From Alphaproteobacteria bacterium (GTDB lineage: Bacteria; Pseudomonadota; Alphaproteobacteria; Reyranellales; Reyranellaceae): a DNA stretch of 36,712 bases. Location of the stretch: NCBI GenBank assembly GCA_019235415.1, contig JAFAKN010000162.1:1-36712 (forward strand). Reading direction: 5' to 3'. Below the pieces are notes generated by a model. The model searched no databases. It was given only the letters and a program-made list of their open reading frames with translations, and had not been told where the DNA came from. Made by a program: the position numbers and the translations under genes. Below are positions 1 to 7,984 of this stretch, piece after piece. Within the stretch, counting starts at the first letter, position 1. Each line of letters opens with the position of its first letter.

Positions 1-629
1 GGATCGTCGACCAGGAGGTCGGCGACCTCGCCCAGCGCCAGGTCGACCTCGTTGCCGACCGAGATCAGGCGCGAGAAGCCCAGGCCGCGCGCGTCGGCGC
101 GCGACAGCAGCGCGCCGATCAGGCTGCCGCTTTGGCTGACGAGGCCCCAGTTGCCCCGGCGCAGGGACTCGATGGCGAAGGCGGCGTTGGCGGTGAGCGC
201 GACCGGCGGCCGGGTGCTGACGGTGCCGATGCTGTTGGGGCCGACCAGCCTCACGCCCGTCTCGCGCACGATGCGTAAAAGCTCGTGTTGGAGCGTCGCG
301 CCGGCGGCACCGGCGTCGGCGAAGCCGCCGGCCAGGATCGAGGCCACCTTGACGCCGCGCCTGCCGCAGGCGGCGAGCGCGTCGACCGCGGCCTTGCCGT
401 TCAAGAGGATGTAGGCGTGATCGACCTCGCCCGCGATGTCGTCGAGGCTCTTGTAGGCTTTCAGCCCCAGCACCTCGTCGCGCGCCGGATTGACCGGCAG
501 GATCTCGCCTGTGTAGCCGTGCTTGACGAGGAAGCGCTGCGGCCGCGAGGTCGTCCGCGTCGGATCGGCGGAGGCGCCGATCAAGGCGATGCGGCGTGGT
601 TCAAACAGGGCGTGAAAAAGATCGCTCAT
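1..629 (-). CDS. Acyl-CoA synthetase (NDP-forming), CoA-binding N-terminal part, truncated by window edge
   Basis: The reading frame is open from an ATG at 627-629 (minus strand) to the window edge, giving about 209 codons. The protein begins MSDLFHALFEPRRIALIGAS, a Rossmann-type CoA-binding start, and continues with segments such as GEILPVNPARDEVLG, GPNSIGTVS and LVSQSGSLIG. These are typical of the CoA-binding and succinyl-CoA-ligase-like domains of NDP-forming acyl-CoA synthetases (acetate-CoA ligase/Pat-like family). Such enzymes activate a carboxylic acid to its CoA ester with ATP or ADP turnover. The substrate cannot be read from this part. The gene is divergent from the Rid-family gene with only 38 bases between start codons, so the two promoters must overlap. 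The C-terminal ATP-grasp part would lie outside the window. Confidence 0.85.
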   Translation of the reverse strand, partial: MSDLFHALFEPRRIALIGASADPTRTTSRPQRFLVKHGYTGEILPVNPARDEVLGLKAYKSLDDIAGEVDHAYILLNGKAAVDALAACGRRGVKVASILAGGFADAGAAGATLQHELLRIVRETGVRLVGPNSIGTVSTRPPVALTANAAFAIESLRRGNWGLVSQSGSLIGALLSRADARGLGFSRLISVGNEVDLALGEVADLLVDD

Positions 630-667
630 GCGGCGAGTATAGCCAACTGAACGAGGAGGAGATGCTC

Positions 668-1069
668 ATGGCCATCCAACGAATAACGTCGCCCGCTGCG
701 CCCGAGCCGCCGCCCGAGCGATGGTCGAACTGCCTGCTGGTCGACGGCGTCGCCTACGTCTCGGGCATGGTGGCGCGCGGCGCCCAGGGCGAGATGCCGA
801 CCGGCATGGACGAGTACGAGCAGGCCAAGGCGATCTTCGGCAAGATCAAGGGGCTGCTGGAGGCAGCCGGCGGCTCGATGGCCGACGTGGTCAAGATCAC
901 GGTCTACGTCGTCAACATCAAGAACAACGTCAAGGTCTGGGCGGCACGCCGCGAGTTCTTCAAAGGCAACTTCCCGGCCTCGACCCTGGTCGAGGTGCGC
1001 GCGCTCGCCTCGCCCGAGATCCTGGTCGAGATCGAGGCCATCGCGCACATCGGCAAAGGAGTGAGGTAG
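668..1069 (+). CDS. Rid-family (YjgF/YER057c/UK114) protein, lacking the canonical RidA arginine
   Basis: This 133-residue protein has the compact Rid fold. Segments GVAYVSGMVA, VVKITVYVVNI and EILVEIEAIA match the family, which normally hydrolyses reactive enamine/imine products of PLP enzymes. Of two close ATGs (662 and 668), the one at 668 lies 8 bases after an AGGAGG (654-659) and is preferred. The arginine that binds the substrate carboxylate in archetypal RidA (Arg105 in E. coli, in a P-A-R motif) is replaced: the matching segment reads F-P-A-S-T. This suggests one of the Rid subfamilies without the classical deaminase activity. The downstream glutamate (E121) is retained. The gene lies close to two PLP aminotransferases, a sensible partner for a Rid-type protein, though that link is inference. 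Confidence 0.88.
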   Translation: MAIQRITSPAAPEPPPERWSNCLLVDGVAYVSGMVARGAQGEMPTGMDEYEQAKAIFGKIKGLLEAAGGSMADVVKITVYVVNIKNNVKVWAARREFFKGNFPASTLVEVRALASPEILVEIEAIAHIGKGVR

Positions 1070-1083
1070 CGAAGGCGATACGG

Positions 1084-1158
1084 CTGTCATCCCGAGGGCG
1101 AAGCCCGAGGGACCTTTACTGTTGCCGTAAAGGTCCCTCGCTTCGCTCGGGACGACAG
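1084..1158. repeat. Palindromic repeat family A, copy 1 (likely bidirectional terminator)
   Basis: A 75-base inverted repeat starts CTGTCATCCCGAG and ends CTCGGGACGACAG. It has an inner perfect stem ACCTTTAC / GTAAAGGT around a seven-base loop. It fills the gap between the convergent Rid and aminotransferase genes. The same arm sequence (GTCATCCCGAG...GAGGGACC) recurs near 13990, 19071 and 19149, so this is a dispersed REP/MITE-like element as well as a potential terminator. Confidence 0.85.
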
Positions 1159-1186
1159 GAGCTGCGCTTGGAAATGACGGAGCGTG

Positions 1187-2587
1187 CTACGCCGCCTTGA
1201 CCTCGCGCTCGGCCTTGAGCGCGCGCACGGTCTGGCGCAGCGCATGCGCGGTCTTCTCGATCTCCGCGCCGCCGTGGGTGGCCGAGACGAAGCCGCCGGG
1301 GGCGCCCATGACGTCGACGCCGTGGCTCATCAGGCCCATGCGGATCTTGCCGCTGAGCGGGCCCGAACGGGCGCCCTTGAGCTTGGCGAAGCCGAGCTCC
1401 AGCGGATCGAAGGTCGCGGGGTCGACGTCCTCGCCGGTCGGATTGGGATAGATCAGGAAGGTCGAGGACTGGCCGTAGATGCCCCACGGCACGCTCTCCT
1501 CGACCAGCACCTGGCGCAGCGCCGCCCGCAGCTCGGCGGCGGTGCGGTTGGCCTTCTCGGCGAGGTCTTCGTCGCGCACCAGCGACAAGGCCGTCACGGC
1601 AGCGGCGGCCGACAATGGGTTGGCGTTGAAGGTGCCGGGATGGGCGATCTTGTCGCGCTTCTTGGCGGCCGAAACCGCGAAATCGATCTGGTCGAGGATC
1701 TCGCGCTTGCCCGCGACCGCGCCGCCCGGCAGGCCGCCAGCCACGATCTTGGCCATGATGCAGAGGTCGGGCGTGACGCCCAGCGCCTTCTGCGCCCCGC
1801 CCGAGGACCAGCGAAAACCGGTGATCACCTCGTCCATCAGCATGACGACGCCGCGTCGCGCGGTGACCTCGCGGATCGCCTGCACGAAGCCCGGCGGCAA
1901 CGGCACCTGGCCCCACGACGCGCCCGAGGGCTCGAACATCACGGCGGCGATGTCGTCGCGCGATTCGAGGAGCTTGACGACCGGTTCGACGTCGTCGGTC
2001 GGCATCAGGATCGACAGGTCGGTCACGCTCTGCAGCACGCCCGGCGGCGAGGAGCCGTCGTAGTGCGACGTGGCGCCGCCCGCGACGTGATCATGCCAGC
2101 CGTGGAAATGGCCGATGAAGCGCACGATCTTGTCCTTGCCGGTCGCGGCGCGGGCGAGCCTGATCGCCATGTGCGAGGCCTCGGTGCCCGATGCCGTGAA
2201 GCGCACCTTCTCGGCCGACGGCACCAGCTCGCAGACCAGCTCGGCCCAACGCACCTCGAGCTCGTGGCTCGAGCCGTAGTGGGTGCCGAGCTCCATCTGG
2301 CGCGTGACCGCCTCGACGATCGCCGGATGCGAATGGCCGAGCAGCAGGGCGCCGTGGCCGCCGAAATAGTCGACATATTCGTTGCCGTCGACGTCCCACT
2401 TGCGCGGCCCCGTGGCGCGCGAGACATGAATCGAATAGGGGTCGAGGTAGCGGGCATCGTGCGTGATGCCGCTCGGCAGCACCTTGCGCGCGCGCTCGAA
2501 AAGCGCGGCGGAGCCGCCGGTGCGGGCCTTGTAATCGGCCACAATCGCGGAATTGGTGGCCATGGAATCGGATTTCTGCGCGCTCAT
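1187..2587 (-). CDS. Class III PLP aminotransferase, glutamate-1-semialdehyde aminomutase-like
   Basis: The 466-residue protein is a fold-type I, class III aminotransferase. Motifs include VDYFGGHGALLLGHSHP near residue 72, FTASGTEASHMAIRLARAA near 130, the aspartate motif MLMDEVITGFR (Asp252) and the PLP-lysine motif DLCIMAKIVAGGLPGGA (Lys280). The GGLPGGA segment and overall shape resemble glutamate-1-semialdehyde 2,1-aminomutase. Many paralogues of this type are amino acid or omega-aminotransferases, so hemL is not assigned. The chosen ATG at 2585-2587 gives the longest frame; an internal ATG at codon 9 is possible. The gene is divergent from the class V aminotransferase with about 100 bases between starts, containing a small perfect inverted repeat. 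It ends close to a palindromic element shared with the convergent Rid gene. Confidence 0.9.
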   Translation of the reverse strand: MSAQKSDSMATNSAIVADYKARTGGSAALFERARKVLPSGITHDARYLDPYSIHVSRATGPRKWDVDGNEYVDYFGGHGALLLGHSHPAIVEAVTRQMELGTHYGSSHELEVRWAELVCELVPSAEKVRFTASGTEASHMAIRLARAATGKDKIVRFIGHFHGWHDHVAGGATSHYDGSSPPGVLQSVTDLSILMPTDDVEPVVKLLESRDDIAAVMFEPSGASWGQVPLPPGFVQAIREVTARRGVVMLMDEVITGFRWSSGGAQKALGVTPDLCIMAKIVAGGLPGGAVAGKREILDQIDFAVSAAKKRDKIAHPGTFNANPLSAAAAVTALSLVRDEDLAEKANRTAAELRAALRQVLVEESVPWGIYGQSSTFLIYPNPTGEDVDPATFDPLELGFAKLKGARSGPLSGKIRMGLMSHGVDVMGAPGGFVSATHGGAEIEKTAHALRQTVRALKAEREVKAA

Positions 2588-2617
2588 CTGCCCTCATCTG
2601 GCTAATGGCTGAGCATC

Positions 2618-2632
2618 GCAAGCCTCGCTTGC
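2618..2632. promoter_or_regulatory. Perfect inverted repeat between divergent aminotransferase genes
   Basis: GCAAGC-ctc-GCTTGC is a perfect 6-3-6 dyad in the roughly 100-base region from which both aminotransferase genes must be transcribed. It could be an operator. No regulator gene is adjacent, so this is a suggestion only. Confidence 0.3.
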
Positions 2633-2687
2633 CTCGCCAAGGCCTGTGGCCCTATGGTCCGCCACTTTTCGCACATCGGAGCCATTC

Positions 2688-3866
2688 GTGAACGCCAAGC
2701 CCCGCGGCCGACAGTTCTTCAACAATCCCGGCCCGACCAACATCCCCGACCGCGTGCTGCGGGCGATGGACCGCCCCGTCATCGACTTCCTGTCCGACGA
2801 GTTCTTGGCCATCCATCACGCCTGCCACGCCGGCGTGAAACGCGTGCTGCGTACCGACCAGCAGCTCTACATGTACAACGCCAGCGGCCATGGCGCCTGG
2901 GAAGCCGCCCTCGTCAACCTGTTCTCGGCCGGCGAGCGGGTCGTCATCCTGGAGAGCGGCTATTTCTCCGAGAGCTGGACCGACATGGCGGTCAACCTCG
3001 GCATCAAGGTCGAGACCATCACGGCCGACTGGCGCAAGGGCGTCGACGTCGCGAAGCTTGCCGAGCGCCTCGCGGCCGACAAGGCGCACGAGATCAAGGC
3101 GGTGCTCGCCGTCCACAACGAGACGGCGACAGGCATGGTGCTGCCGGTGAGCGACATCCGCCGCGCCATCGACGAGGCCAAGCATCCGGCCCTGCTGTTG
3201 TCCGACACCATCTCCTCGCTCGCCAGCATCGACTACCGCATGGATCCATGGGGCGTCGACGTCACCGTAGGCGGCAGCCAGAAGGGCCTGATGCTGCCGA
3301 CCGGCATGTCGTTCACCGGCGTCTCGAACAAGGCAATCGAGGCGGCGCGCAAGAACAAGTCGCCGCGGCATTACTTCAACTGGGACCAGATGACCGGCCG
3401 CTCGCCGCAGAAGTTCATGGGGACGGCGCCGGTGCACATGTTCTTCGGCCTGCACGAATCGCTGAAAATGCTCGAGGAGGAAGGCCTCGAGGCGGTGTTC
3501 GATCGCCATGCGCGGCTGGCGGAAGCCACGCGTGCGGCGGTACGCGTGTGGGGCGGCAACGGCGCAGGCCCGCAGCTGTTCTGCCAGTCGCCGGACCGGC
3601 TCTCCAACTCGGTGACCACGGTCATGATGCCCGAAGGCGTGAGCTCCGACCCGCTGCGCAAGGCGGCGATCGACCGCTACAACCTGTCGCTGGGCGGCGG
3701 GCTGGGGCCGTTGACGGGCAAGGTGTTCCGCATCGGCCACATGGGCGATCTCAACGAGCCGATGCTGCTCGGCGCGCTGGCCACGACCGAGCTCGCGATG
3801 AAGACCGCCGGCGTGCCGTTCGCACCGGGCGGCGTCGACGCCGCGATCGAATCGCTGGCGGGCTAG
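2688..3866 (+). CDS. Class V PLP aminotransferase, serine-glyoxylate / alanine-glyoxylate type
   Basis: The protein (392 residues from the GTG at 2688) begins near the family motif NNPGPTNIPDRVLRAMDRP, which is characteristic of serine-glyoxylate and alanine-glyoxylate aminotransferases. The PLP-lysine motif GGSQKGLMLPTGMSF (Lys199) and the aspartate in LLLSDTISSLASIDYRMD (about residue 173) follow at the expected places. These enzymes transfer the amino group of serine or alanine to glyoxylate. The GTG is preferred because CGGAG lies 6 bases upstream (2677-2681) and the protein then starts just before the family's conserved core; another in-frame GTG at 2646 would add 14 unlike residues. It is convergent with the carbonic anhydrase gene. 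Substrate choice within the family is uncertain. Confidence 0.9.
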   Translation: MNAKPRGRQFFNNPGPTNIPDRVLRAMDRPVIDFLSDEFLAIHHACHAGVKRVLRTDQQLYMYNASGHGAWEAALVNLFSAGERVVILESGYFSESWTDMAVNLGIKVETITADWRKGVDVAKLAERLAADKAHEIKAVLAVHNETATGMVLPVSDIRRAIDEAKHPALLLSDTISSLASIDYRMDPWGVDVTVGGSQKGLMLPTGMSFTGVSNKAIEAARKNKSPRHYFNWDQMTGRSPQKFMGTAPVHMFFGLHESLKMLEEEGLEAVFDRHARLAEATRAAVRVWGGNGAGPQLFCQSPDRLSNSVTTVMMPEGVSSDPLRKAAIDRYNLSLGGGLGPLTGKVFRIGHMGDLNEPMLLGALATTELAMKTAGVPFAPGGVDAAIESLAG

Positions 3867-3878
3867 CCTTTTCTTGCC

Positions 3879-4005
3879 GGAGCGCGGACCTCCAGGTCCG
3901 CTCATGTTCATACGGACCGCGCGCGTCTTGCGCGCCTCATGACGTATGAGCGCGCAGGATGCGCGCGGTCCAGAAGAGCAAGAGCGGGCGGGACGCCCGC
4001 GGTCC
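3879..4005. repeat. Palindromic repeat family C (compound hairpins)
   Basis: Three hairpins follow one another. The first is GCGGACCT-CC-AGGTCCGC near 3884-3901. The second is a long stem from GGACCGCGCGCG at 3914 pairing with CGCGCGGTCC ending at 3971. The third is GCGGGCGGGACGCCCGC near 3984-4000. They fill the gap between the convergent class V aminotransferase and carbonic anhydrase genes and could terminate both. The sequence is unrelated to families A and B. Confidence 0.7.
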
Positions 4006-4746
4006 TCAGAACGCCGGCTTGCGCCTGGCGAGCGCGGCAACGAACTGATCGGGCTTGATTCCCGACAGCGCGGCCTGCTGCGTGATGGCGCCGCCCAGCT
4101 TCACGCCCAGCACCGGCTCGAAGGCCGTCGTCTCGGGATTGAAGGCATACAGCTGGCCTTCGACCAGGTTGAACCACCAGGCGTGCAGCGACAGCGTGCC
4201 CGCGGCGACCTCGAGGGCGACCCAGCGGAAGGTCAGGAGGTTGCGCACGCTGTTCACCACGGCCGCCTGCTCCAGCGCGCGAGCGATTTCGGCGCGCGGT
4301 CGTCCCTTGAACTCGCGCACCACCAGGTTTCGCACCTCTTGGGCGATGCTGGTCCAAGTGGCGAGATAATCGTAGTGGCCGTAGGCACCGCCGCTGCCGT
4401 CCATCAGGGCGGCGATGCCGCCGCACAGCGCATGGCCCAGCACGACGATATGCTTGACGTGCAGCCCGCGCACCGCGAACTCGATCGCGGCCGAAGTGCC
4501 GTGATGGCGCTCATCGGCCGGGAACTGCGCCGGCGGCACCATGGCCCCGACGTTGCGCACGGTGAAGATGTCGCCCGGCTTGGTCTGCGTCAGGATGGTG
4601 GGATCGACGCGCGCATCGGAGCAGCCGACGATCAGGATTTCCGGCGACTGGCCTTCGGACGCGAGCTTCTCGAACAGATCGAGGTGCTCGCGGTAATAGC
4701 CCATGCGGAAATCGGCGAAGCCCTTGAGAAGCCGTTCCAACGCCAT
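4006..4746 (-). CDS. Beta-class carbonic anhydrase
   Basis: The 246-residue protein interconverts CO2 and bicarbonate at a zinc centre. The beta-class signature is complete: VGCSDARVDP carries Cys42, Asp44 and Arg46, and LGHALCGG carries His105 and Cys108, so the zinc set Cys42/His105/Cys108 and the Asp-Arg dyad are all present. The segments PGDIFTVRNVGAMV and GTSAAIEFAV are also standard. Length is typical of proteobacterial enzymes. It is expected to be cytoplasmic, since no signal peptide is seen. It is divergent from the crotonase-fold gene (start codons 44 bases apart) and convergent with the class V aminotransferase. Bicarbonate supply for carboxylation or pH balance is the usual role; no specific partner is evident here. 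Confidence 0.95.
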   Translation of the reverse strand: MALERLLKGFADFRMGYYREHLDLFEKLASEGQSPEILIVGCSDARVDPTILTQTKPGDIFTVRNVGAMVPPAQFPADERHHGTSAAIEFAVRGLHVKHIVVLGHALCGGIAALMDGSGGAYGHYDYLATWTSIAQEVRNLVVREFKGRPRAEIARALEQAAVVNSVRNLLTFRWVALEVAAGTLSLHAWWFNLVEGQLYAFNPETTAFEPVLGVKLGGAITQQAALSGIKPDQFVAALARRKPAF

Positions 4747-4789
4747 GATGCGTCGCCTACCATGCTTTTGAACCCACGCGGCAGCTCCA

Positions 4790-5569
4790 ATGACCCAAGA
4801 ATTGCTCTACGACAAGCGCGGCGAAATCGGCTGGATCACCTTCAACCGGCCGCAGGCGCGCAACGCGCTCAGCTTCGCCATGTACGAGGGCCTGGCCGAG
4901 GCCTGCGAGCGCCTGTCGCGCCAGCGCGAGGTGAAGGCGCTGGTGATCACCGGCGCCGGTGAGAAGGCCTTCGCCGCCGGCACCGACATCGCGCAGTTCA
5001 AGGACTTCAAGGACGGCGAGGACGGCATCGCCTACGAGCGCAAGCTCGACCGCATCCTCGATGCCGTCGAGCGCTGCCGCGTGCCGACCATCGCCGCCGT
5101 TGCCGGCTTCTGCACCGGCGGCGGGGCGGGGATCGCCGCCGCCTGCGACCTCAGGATCGCCGCGGCGAACGCGCAGTTCGGCTTTCCCATCGCGCGCACC
5201 CTCGGCAACTGCCTCTCGATGGCCAACCATGCCCGGCTGGCGGCGCTGATCGGCCCGCAACGGGTCAAGGAAATGCTGCTGCTGGCCAAGCTGATCGATG
5301 CGCCGACCGCCGCCTCGGTCGGCCTGGTGAGCGAGGTCTTGCCCGACACCGCGGCACTGCACGCCCGCGCCCAGGCGCTGGCCGAAAGCCTGGCCGGGCA
5401 CGCGCCGATCACGCTGCAGGTCACCAAGGAGGCGCTGCGGCGGCTGCAGGCGCGCCTGGCTGAGGAGAATATCGACGATCTGATCCGGTTGGCCTACGGT
5501 AGCCGCGACTTCCGCGAGGGCATGGCGGCTTTTCTGGAGAAGCGCGCGCCGAACTGGACCGGGACGTGA
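4790..5569 (+). CDS. Crotonase-fold protein (enoyl-CoA hydratase/isomerase family)
   Basis: The 259-residue protein has the crotonase fold: ITFNRPQARNALS near residue 17, GEKAFAAGTDIAQF (the CoA/oxyanion loop) near 57, and AAVAGFCTGGGAGIAAACDL near 103 with the oxyanion glycines. The two glutamates that catalyse hydration in classical enoyl-CoA hydratase are not evident: the first site reads GGGAGIAAACD and the second AQFGFPIARTLGNCLS. It may therefore perform another crotonase reaction (isomerase, hydrolase, decarboxylase or lyase) or act on an unusual substrate. The family identity is secure, the reaction is not. The lipoprotein gene starts about 30 bases downstream on the same strand but is probably unrelated. 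Confidence 0.9.
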   Translation: MTQELLYDKRGEIGWITFNRPQARNALSFAMYEGLAEACERLSRQREVKALVITGAGEKAFAAGTDIAQFKDFKDGEDGIAYERKLDRILDAVERCRVPTIAAVAGFCTGGGAGIAAACDLRIAAANAQFGFPIARTLGNCLSMANHARLAALIGPQRVKEMLLLAKLIDAPTAASVGLVSEVLPDTAALHARAQALAESLAGHAPITLQVTKEALRRLQARLAEENIDDLIRLAYGSRDFREGMAAFLEKRAPNWTGT

Positions 5570-5600
5570 CGCGGCACGGTACCGCATGGAGGACTCGTTT

Positions 5601-6014
5601 ATGAGACGGATTGGAACTGCTGTGGCCGCGACCCTGGCCGCCGCCGGACTTAGCGTCCTGTTGGCCGCCTGCGAGACCCCGCAGCAGAAGGTCGCCAACA
5701 AGGAAGACATGCTGTCGGCCGCCGGGTTCAAGTTCCTTCCGGCCAACACGCCGCAGCGCCAGGCGCAGTTCGCAAGGCTGCCGCCGCACCAGTTCTCGCG
5801 CACGATCAAGAACGGCCAGGTATTCTACGTCTATCCCGACCCGACCGTGTGCGTCTGCCTCTATGTCGGCGACCAGCAGGCTTACGGGACCTATCGCAAG
5901 AACGTGTTCGAGAAGAAGCTGGCCGACGAGAACGCCATGACCGCCAACGAGATGGCGATGAACGACTGGGACTGGGGCCCGTGGGGCGGCTGGCCGTACG
6001 GCTGGTACTACTGA
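5601..6014 (+). CDS. Small lipoprotein of unknown function
   Basis: The start at 5601 is chosen over an upstream ATG (5586) because GGAGG at 5588-5592 lies 8 bases before it. The protein (137 residues) opens with a classic lipoprotein signal: MRR, a hydrophobic stretch and the lipobox LLAAC, with the lipidated cysteine at residue 24. The mature part includes FSRTIKNGQVFYVYPDPTVC and a Cys-x-Cys pair, with a charged middle and a C-terminus rich in Trp, Gly and Tyr (WDWGPWGGWPYGWYY). It is probably membrane-anchored in the periplasm. I do not recognise a characterised family. The aromatic tail could mediate wall or surface contact, but that is speculation. Confidence 0.8.
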   Translation: MRRIGTAVAATLAAAGLSVLLAACETPQQKVANKEDMLSAAGFKFLPANTPQRQAQFARLPPHQFSRTIKNGQVFYVYPDPTVCVCLYVGDQQAYGTYRKNVFEKKLADENAMTANEMAMNDWDWGPWGGWPYGWYY

Positions 6015-6019
6015 TCCCG

Positions 6020-6763
6020 TCAGAAGCGCGCTTCGACCGCGCCCAGGCCTGAGAAGGCGCCACGGGCGCGGGTGCCGGGCGAAAAATAGCGCAAGCCCGT
6101 CCACGAGCCGGTGGTGATCGCCTGGCCGCGGCGGACGCCGCCGCGGCGGCGCACGGCGTGGTCGATCATCCAGGCGAGCGGCCGCAGCGGGTCGACGGCG
6201 CCGAGGCCTCCGGTCTGATCGACGACCGTCTGGCCGTCGACCTCCAGCCTGACCTGCAGCGTCGGCCAGTCGAGCGTGCGCCAATCCTTGATGGGATCGC
6301 CGACGACCAGCGCGTGGTTCATCTGGTTGTCGGCCAAAAGCCATTCGGGATCGGCCTCGCGGAAATTGGCGAGCCGGGTGTCGACCACTTCCATGCCGAC
6401 GAAGGCGTCGCCGACCGCCGACAGCGCCTCCTCGCGGCCGACCGGCGCCTCGCGTGCGGCAATGTCCCGGGCGATGTGGAACGAGATCTCGATCTCGATG
6501 CCGATCATGTGCATGGCCCTGCCGTCGAACACGGCGGGCGACGGCACCAGCGCGCCCGCCAGCAACGGCGCCGGATTGGGCTCGGCGGTCGGCGTGCGGG
6601 CGCCGACCTTCCAGCCGGCGATCGGTCCGGTCGCCTTCGATACGCCGTCCTGGATGGCGTAGACCGTATCGCGGTTCGGCAAAGGGAATGGCGGCGCAAC
6701 CTGCACGCCGCTGCGGCGCGCCTCGAGCAAGGCCCGCACCGCCTGGGAAATATCGACGTCCAT
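6020..6763 (-). CDS. 2-keto-4-pentenoate hydratase-like enzyme (FAH/MhpD family)
   Basis: The 247-residue protein belongs to the hydratase/decarboxylase branch of the fumarylacetoacetate hydrolase fold, which acts on 2-hydroxydienoates or related 2-oxo acids in meta-cleavage routes. Evidence is GPIAGWKVGA (Lys52), the metal-binding Glu-x-Glu in IGIEIEISFHIARDI (Glu90 and Glu92), VGMEVVDTR near residue 123, and the C-terminal GQAITTGSWTGLRYFSPG. Although the frame stays open far upstream, the start at 6763 fits the family length and lies just before the divergent amidohydrolase gene (37 bases between starts). Divergence from an amidohydrolase-crotonase pair suggests a shared degradative route for an aromatic or cyclic acid. 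The exact substrate is unknown. Confidence 0.85.
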   Translation of the reverse strand: MDVDISQAVRALLEARRSGVQVAPPFPLPNRDTVYAIQDGVSKATGPIAGWKVGARTPTAEPNPAPLLAGALVPSPAVFDGRAMHMIGIEIEISFHIARDIAAREAPVGREEALSAVGDAFVGMEVVDTRLANFREADPEWLLADNQMNHALVVGDPIKDWRTLDWPTLQVRLEVDGQTVVDQTGGLGAVDPLRPLAWMIDHAVRRRGGVRRGQAITTGSWTGLRYFSPGTRARGAFSGLGAVEARF

Positions 6764-6799
6764 GCTAAGCTCGCAGCAAAGGAAAACAGCGGAGGGACA

Positions 6800-7984
6800 A
6801 TGCCCTATGCCGGCGGCCGCGTCATTCACGACGCCGACGCGCACATCATGGAACTGCCGGGCTTCCTCGCCGAACATCTCGAGGCGAAGTACCGGCCGAT
6901 GGTGACCGACGCGCTCTTGTTCCCGCGCCGCGAGGGGTTTCACAGCCATCGCACCGAGGCGCACCGCGCCGACACCGGCCGCGATGCCGCGTTCGACGAA
7001 ACGCAGATCATGCTCGCCAAGAACTGGGATGCGCTCGGCGCCTACGACAGGCGGGACCGGCCGCGTTCGATCGAGCTTCTGGGCTTTGCCAGCCAGCTCA
7101 TGTTCACGACGGCGTTGCTCAACTTCTCGAGCGTGCTCGAAGGGCAGCATGACGTCGAGCTGGCGTACGCCGTGGCCCGGGCGCATACGCGCCACATGGT
7201 CGAGTTCTGCGCGCTCGACCGACGGCTGCTGCCGACCGGCTACGTGCCGCTGATCGACTTCGGCCGCACCGCGCAGGCGGCGCGTGAAGCGATCGAGCTC
7301 GGCGCCAAGGCGCTGCTGATCCCCTCGCGCTGCCCGGATGGCCATTCGCCGAGCCATATCGGCTTCGATCCGCTGTGGGCCAGCGCGCAGGAGGCCGGTC
7401 TGCCGATCGTGTTCCATGTCGGCGGCGGCGGTAAGCTTCTGGAGGATGCCTTCTTCAACAACGGCCTGCCGCCGGTGCCGGACTTCCATGGCGGCGACGA
7501 CAATTTCCGCTCGCTCGACTACATGGCGATCGCCTATCCGCCGATGAAGGCGCTGACGGCGCTGATCGTCGATCGCGTGCTCGACCGCTTCCCACGGCTC
7601 AAGTTCGGCGTCATCGAGCAGGGTGCCTCGTGGGTGCCGGGCTGGATGCGCAACATGGATTCGGCGCACAACGCCTTCTACAAGAACGAGGAGCGGCTGC
7701 AGAAAATGTCGCTCAGGCCCTCGGAGTTCGTGCGCCGCCAGGTGCGCGTGACGCCCTATCCGCACGAGGACGCCGGTTGGATCATTGCCAATGCCGGCGA
7801 CGAAGTCTGCCTGTTTTCGTCGGACTACCCGCATGTCGAGGGCGGCCGCAATCCGATCAAGCGCTTCGAGGCGTCGATGGCGTCGGCCGGCATCGGCGAG
7901 CCTCAGAAGCAGCGCTTTTATTGCGACAACTTCATCGACCTGATGGGTGAAGGCCTGGCGCCCGAGTTGAGGGTTGCAGCATGA
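6800..7984 (+). CDS. Amidohydrolase-2 family metal-dependent hydrolase or decarboxylase
   Basis: The 394-residue protein is a TIM-barrel amidohydrolase of the ACMSD/dihydroxybenzoate decarboxylase-related group. The N-terminal metal motif reads VIHDADAHIMELP, a known variant of the D-x-H-x-H pattern. Other features are GLPIVFHVGGGG on a mid-barrel strand, RLKFGVIEQGASWVPGWMR, and the C-terminal SSDYPHVEGG, whose aspartate is the usual catalytic base. The start is set at the ATG at 6800 because GGAGGG (6791-6796) lies just upstream. The stop overlaps the start of the next crotonase gene by 4 bases (ATGA), so the two are translationally coupled and probably work in one pathway. Whether it hydrolyses or decarboxylates cannot be told. 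Confidence 0.9.
   Translation: MPYAGGRVIHDADAHIMELPGFLAEHLEAKYRPMVTDALLFPRREGFHSHRTEAHRADTGRDAAFDETQIMLAKNWDALGAYDRRDRPRSIELLGFASQLMFTTALLNFSSVLEGQHDVELAYAVARAHTRHMVEFCALDRRLLPTGYVPLIDFGRTAQAAREAIELGAKALLIPSRCPDGHSPSHIGFDPLWASAQEAGLPIVFHVGGGGKLLEDAFFNNGLPPVPDFHGGDDNFRSLDYMAIAYPPMKALTALIVDRVLDRFPRLKFGVIEQGASWVPGWMRNMDSAHNAFYKNEERLQKMSLRPSEFVRRQVRVTPYPHEDAGWIIANAGDEVCLFSSDYPHVEGGRNPIKRFEASMASAGIGEPQKQRFYCDNFIDLMGEGLAPELRVAA

Noticed and set aside
2652-4040. 462-codon minus-strand frame through the class V aminotransferase
   Set aside because: The plus-strand product has complete PLP motifs; the minus frame reads as Arg/Ala/His-rich noise and runs into a palindromic repeat.
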